A DNA stretch of 64,000 nt, from assembly GCF_000003815.2 (NCBI RefSeq), contig NC_049987.1, positions 19,287,906-19,351,905 on the forward strand, in the 5' to 3' direction. This stretch comes from Branchiostoma floridae. Its lineage: Eukaryota > Chordata > Leptocardii > Amphioxiformes > Branchiostomatidae. Below, in pieces: positions 61,185 to 64,000 of this stretch. Position 1 is the stretch's first letter; each line of letters begins with the position of its first letter. The position numbers were made by a program, and so were the translations under genes. Below the pieces are notes generated by a model. The model had not been told where the DNA came from. It ran no database searches and saw nothing but the letters and a program-made list of their open reading frames with translations.

Positions 61185-62215
61185 AGATCCAAACAAATCA
61201 TAGCTGCTAATCTAGCCAACATAAGGTCTACAAAAATTTGGAGGCAAGATTTGTTTCCTGACCATGATTGGGATCAAAGTCGAACATATGCCGTAACTCT
61301 CATGATACATCTGTTTGTATAAACACAGTTAGTAAAAGAATCAACATTAGAACATTGTCACTAGTTCTGAACAACATACGAGGGGCGTTCATTAAGTAAT
61401 AACTCTGACTCATTTCCCATAGCAGGAGATTAATGAAACTTGGCACAGTTATTAGTCTTTCTCCTCATAGGAACCAACCAGAGTTATGCATTTCTCCTAT
61501 CGTTTGATGCAACTCTGGACACCGTTTTTGTAGGACACCCCAGGTTGGTCCTCCAACAGATGCCTCATCAATGGCAGAAGAGGAACGACCAGGTCTGGGA
61601 GCTGTTTCCACAGACTTCCGGCCATATTTGAATTCAGGATGCCAGCGTTTTACAAGGTCATATGATGGGGCATCATCACCATATGTTTCTTTCATTTCAT
61701 GAAAAGTCTCCTTTGGTGTGCGTCCTTTCAAATACAAAAACCGGATCACTGCGCGACACTCAACTGGCTCCATTTCACACCTGGTCCATTTCACACCTAA
61801 CTCAGTTCAAACACCAGTAAATCAGAAACCACAATTAGTTCAGAGCTCTTTTTTGCAACATACACTATAGAGATATAAATCATTACACATGCAAAATTTC
61901 ATCTAGATCAGACAACTGGAAGTGGGTCAGAGTTATTACTTATTGAACGCCCCTCGTATATATGCCCATTCCAAAGAGACAGTATTGCACATTTCAGCAA
62001 CAGGTTCAGCAGTAACATTACTCAATCAGCAACAGAACCCAGTACAATTTCTTTATTGTTTCAATTAATGAGAATCCCCGCTCTACATAGATTTTTTTAA
62101 ACCCCAAAAAGGGATTACTGAAATCTATTTTCATACTTCTTGTTGACAATGGTCCAGCAGAAGCGCCAGCAAGTGAACTGTGTCAAATGTGGAACATTCA
62201 AGTAGTCAAGTAGTT
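61185..62215 (+). pseudogene. duplicated coding-like block split by mariner
   Basis: The plus strand reads IAANLANIRSTKIWRQDLFP, HDWDQSRTYAVTLMIHLFV and LVKESTLEHC before the mariner, and KRDSIAHFS-region text (tgcccattccaaagagacag) after it, continuing to VDNGPAEAPASELCQMWNIQ. It matches 55560-55990 on both sides of the insertion. A stop replaces Glu after HLFV. Same unknown family. Confidence 0.5.
61379..61956 (-). mobile_element. mariner-type non-autonomous element, 578 bp, copy 2
   Basis: Inverted ends cgaggggcgttcattaagta and its complement at 61956, target TA at 61377-61378 and 61957-61958. The minus-strand frame 61794-61465 holds the same truncated transposase (VECRAVIRFLYLKGRTPKET ... 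AIDEASVGGPTWGVLQKRCP). Length and deletion point equal copy 1, with about 10-12% base differences by eye. Two well-separated copies with one internal deletion show that the short form itself was mobilised. Confidence 0.92.
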
Positions 62216-62315
62216 AAGGTAACGCGCAATATTTTGTAATTCCATCCACATTTGTTTGCACAATGAACATATTTCAATGCAATGATTTTCATATACCAAT
62301 AATATTGTATTTTTA

Positions 62316-62905
62316 GTAGTTTATTTGACAAGGATATCGATATTGTGGATAACCGACAAGTAAAGACCACTGGATCTAGGATACCGCCTCTATCAGATGC
62401 TGCTGGGTTTCCACTGGAGGGTAAGATCATTACTCTTGGTGGTATGAACCTCTCTCAATATGAGTGATGTACGAATTTATCGAGATTTCCCTACGAGGAC
62501 TGAATGAAGGGTACTCAAAAGAGGAAGCCTGAAAGAACAGCTATTGTCACTCGCCATCACGACCCTTCTCCTTATCCATCAGCCTTAGCAATAACAACTG
62601 TCATGACATGTGACATACCACTGTCACGTATTGGCTACTCTTTTACATATACAGACAACTATTCTGCATAAATGTTTGGAGGGCCCCATCGCGAGAAGAC
62701 AACCGCCAACTACTCTTGCACTGAATGCATGTTCAACCAGACAACAGGCGATACGTGCCTTTACATCTACAATGTGTGTAATAGGAGCTGGCAGACATCA
62801 GCCGATGTCATGACAGAAGGTAGGGCATATCACTCCTCTACATACATTGGCTCCACGCACCGACTTATCATCCTCAGTGGTGTAGAAGGCACTTTGCAAT
62901 CATAG
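62316..62905 (+). pseudogene. kelch-repeat fragment 2
   Basis: The plus strand reads SSLFDKDIDIVDNRQVKTTG, SRIPPLSDAAGFPLEGKIIT, LGGMNLSQYE, stop. After 150 bp of broken sequence, frame 62672-62905 reads MFGGPHREKTTANYSCTECM, TTGDTCLYIYNVCNRSWQTS, ADVMTEGRAYHSSTYIGSTH and RLIILSGVEG. Blade motifs: GKIITLGG, NR-x-W, M-x-x-GRA-x-H-x-S, RLIILSG. This is the fuller of the two kelch pieces. The parent protein is unidentified; it has Cys pairs unusual for kelch. Confidence 0.6.
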
Positions 62906-62929
62906 TTCACTGCCAGCACATTATCAGCT

Positions 62930-63540
62930 TTGACCTTCTTCTCGCTACCACTTACTCTCTCCTCTAATACTCAACCTGACTCCTCTTCTCACCTACTGGA
63001 ATCTTCCAATGAATCTTTTGACCTCGACCCTTCGCTCGGTGCTTCCTCTATCGGTATTGACTCTGGGAAAGGACACTACAAATCAACAATGCATACTTTG
63101 GCACTGACCTACGTGAACTAAGAACCGATTTGACTGCACCAAAATTCTCAAAGGAACTGGCCAAACTTCTGTTCTCATAGAAGGAGCTGATGTCCTGCAA
63201 TTGTTACGAAAGAAAGGGCAAGTCTGCTCGGACAAGGAAAAGCTGAGGCGTATCCGGGAAGCAACCCAGGTACTATACTACGTAACGGCCAAGGTCATGG
63301 TAAACGAGTGGAAAGGATGTGTGGCTGAAATAGACACATGGGGAAACAAGTAGGCAGGTTGTATAAACAGAAACAGCTCTTTCAAGTACTCCGTCAAGGT
63401 TCCAATGACAAGGAGAATGACGCTCCTGCATGTAATAACTAGGGATGTGTATAACTGAACGCAACATTGAGTACATGTGTAGGAATTGGCAACTGTTCCT
63501 GAAGCGAATTGTGGCTTTCTTTGAGGACAGACAGTAAAAC
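62930..63540 (+). other. coding-like pieces, unidentified
   Basis: Frame 62930-63121 is Ser-rich (LLESSNESFDLDPSLGASSI). Beyond it KFSKELAKLLFS-type and CRNWQLFLKRIVAFFEDRQ-type texts appear in other frames. Possibly downstream parts of the kelch-bearing gene, or unrelated remnants. Confidence 0.25.
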
Positions 63541-63609
63541 TGAATGTTGATTATACTTGAGGTGTCCTTGAAAAACCTGTGATTGTCATTGTTGAAATTA
63601 CTTCTGTCT

Positions 63610-63885
63610 CACAGATGCCAAGCGGCGGAGGACCTAGGAAAGAAGCTGGCAGATCTCTTCATCTGTAGGGAAGAGCCTAGAAGGCTTCAGGCCATCATTC
63701 GGCAGGATTCAGTACTTCGTGCGACACCGGTTCCTGGGCGTCGAAACGAACCTGGCGCACGTCAAATGGCTGCCCCGGGCTGAGTGCGACGACGACACCA
63801 ACCTATTCGTCATCGACATGGAGCTGCCAACACCGCCGTATCAGCCTTTCCTGCCGCTAGAAGTTCTGTCACACCCTTGGTGACA
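63610..63885 (+). pseudogene. C-terminal fragment of a transposon-like protein
   Basis: The plus strand reads IQYFVRHRFLGVETNLAHVK, WLPRAECDDDTNLFVIDMEL and PPYQPFLPLEVLSHPW, stop at about 63883. The pattern R-(F)-x-G-x-x-x-x-LA-x-V-x-W followed by FVPL-x-x-(I/V) occurs near the C-terminus of several invertebrate repeated-element ORFs. I cannot name the family. A possible acceptor (ctcacag) is at 63609-63615. Confidence 0.35.
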
Positions 63886-63889
63886 GCCA

Positions 63890-64000
63890 TCGAACCAACA
63901 GACGGGCAGCTATATATGGATTCTGAATTATGACAATGTTTTGGTAGACTTGTAACTTTGTAAAAAAAAGAATGTCAGTCTGATTTAAAACGTGTGCCTT
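63890..64000. other. window end, no feature
   Basis: Short AT-rich remainder; the neighbouring element may continue outside the window. Confidence 0.4.

Noticed and set aside
1-64000. tRNA, rRNA or snRNA genes
   Set aside because: No cloverleaf with A/B boxes or rRNA-like stretch was noticed by eye; a covariance-model scan would be needed to exclude them.

Overview
Eukaryotic, intron-bearing, moderately AT-rich DNA packed with degraded and young transposable elements. Element types and coding style (APE-type LINEs with an N-terminal 2A peptide and PHD finger, intron-containing FLYWCH-MULE transposases, Penelope-like RT, protein-primed type DNA polymerase B, hAT and mariner derivatives) point to a marine invertebrate, most likely a cephalochordate (Branchiostoma). 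That assignment rests on recalled resemblance, not on a search. I recognise no intact ordinary host gene. The only complete protein-coding gene is a LINE polyprotein at 22.9-26.4 kb.

Layout. 0.4-1.4 kb: broken copy of an unnamed repeated invertebrate family. 1.5-5.3 kb: two MULE transposase pseudogenes in tandem, minus strand, with readable exons. 6.2-7.8 kb: LINE 3' end inserted in an hAT-transposase remnant. 8.6-11 kb: two DNA polymerase B fragments around a third MULE copy. 11.8-12.35 kb: 578-bp mariner derivative with TA duplications. 12.6-14.6 kb: unidentified minus-strand exons. 14.7-15.45 kb: CR1-like LINE remnant. 15.76-16.19 kb: hAT MITE. 16.3-20.6 kb: fragments of a gag-like family, a 195-bp and a 68-bp tandem repeat. 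21.0-22.2 kb: endogenous CRESS-DNA virus Rep gene, split by a 364-bp hAT MITE. 22.8-26.45 kb: full-length LINE with 2A and PHD finger. 26.7-32.8 kb: another hAT-like MITE, a tandemly duplicated exon family, RTE-like, gag-like and FLYWCH fragments. 33-37.4 kb: a local duplication, a gag-like zinc-knuckle gene, a CpG/CCAAT promoter-like site with a first exon, and a chain of small exons: the best candidate for host-type gene structure. 37.8-41.6 kb: Penelope, MULE, a LINE 5' piece with a second 2A-like motif, FLYWCH and gag-like pieces. 42-49.5 kb: duplicated coding-like pieces, a gag-like ORF and a nearly full-length frameshifted LINE. 50-64 kb: FLYWCH, C2H2 zinc-finger and kelch remnants, LINE tails, a 10-bp minisatellite holding a 100-N gap, a MULE with splice sites, and the second 578-bp mariner copy.

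The genes do not form a pathway. They record nested insertion: MITE in viral Rep, MITE in minisatellite element, mariner in a duplicated segment, LINE in hAT, LINE beside MULE. In several cases an empty-site paralogue in the same window proves the insertion.
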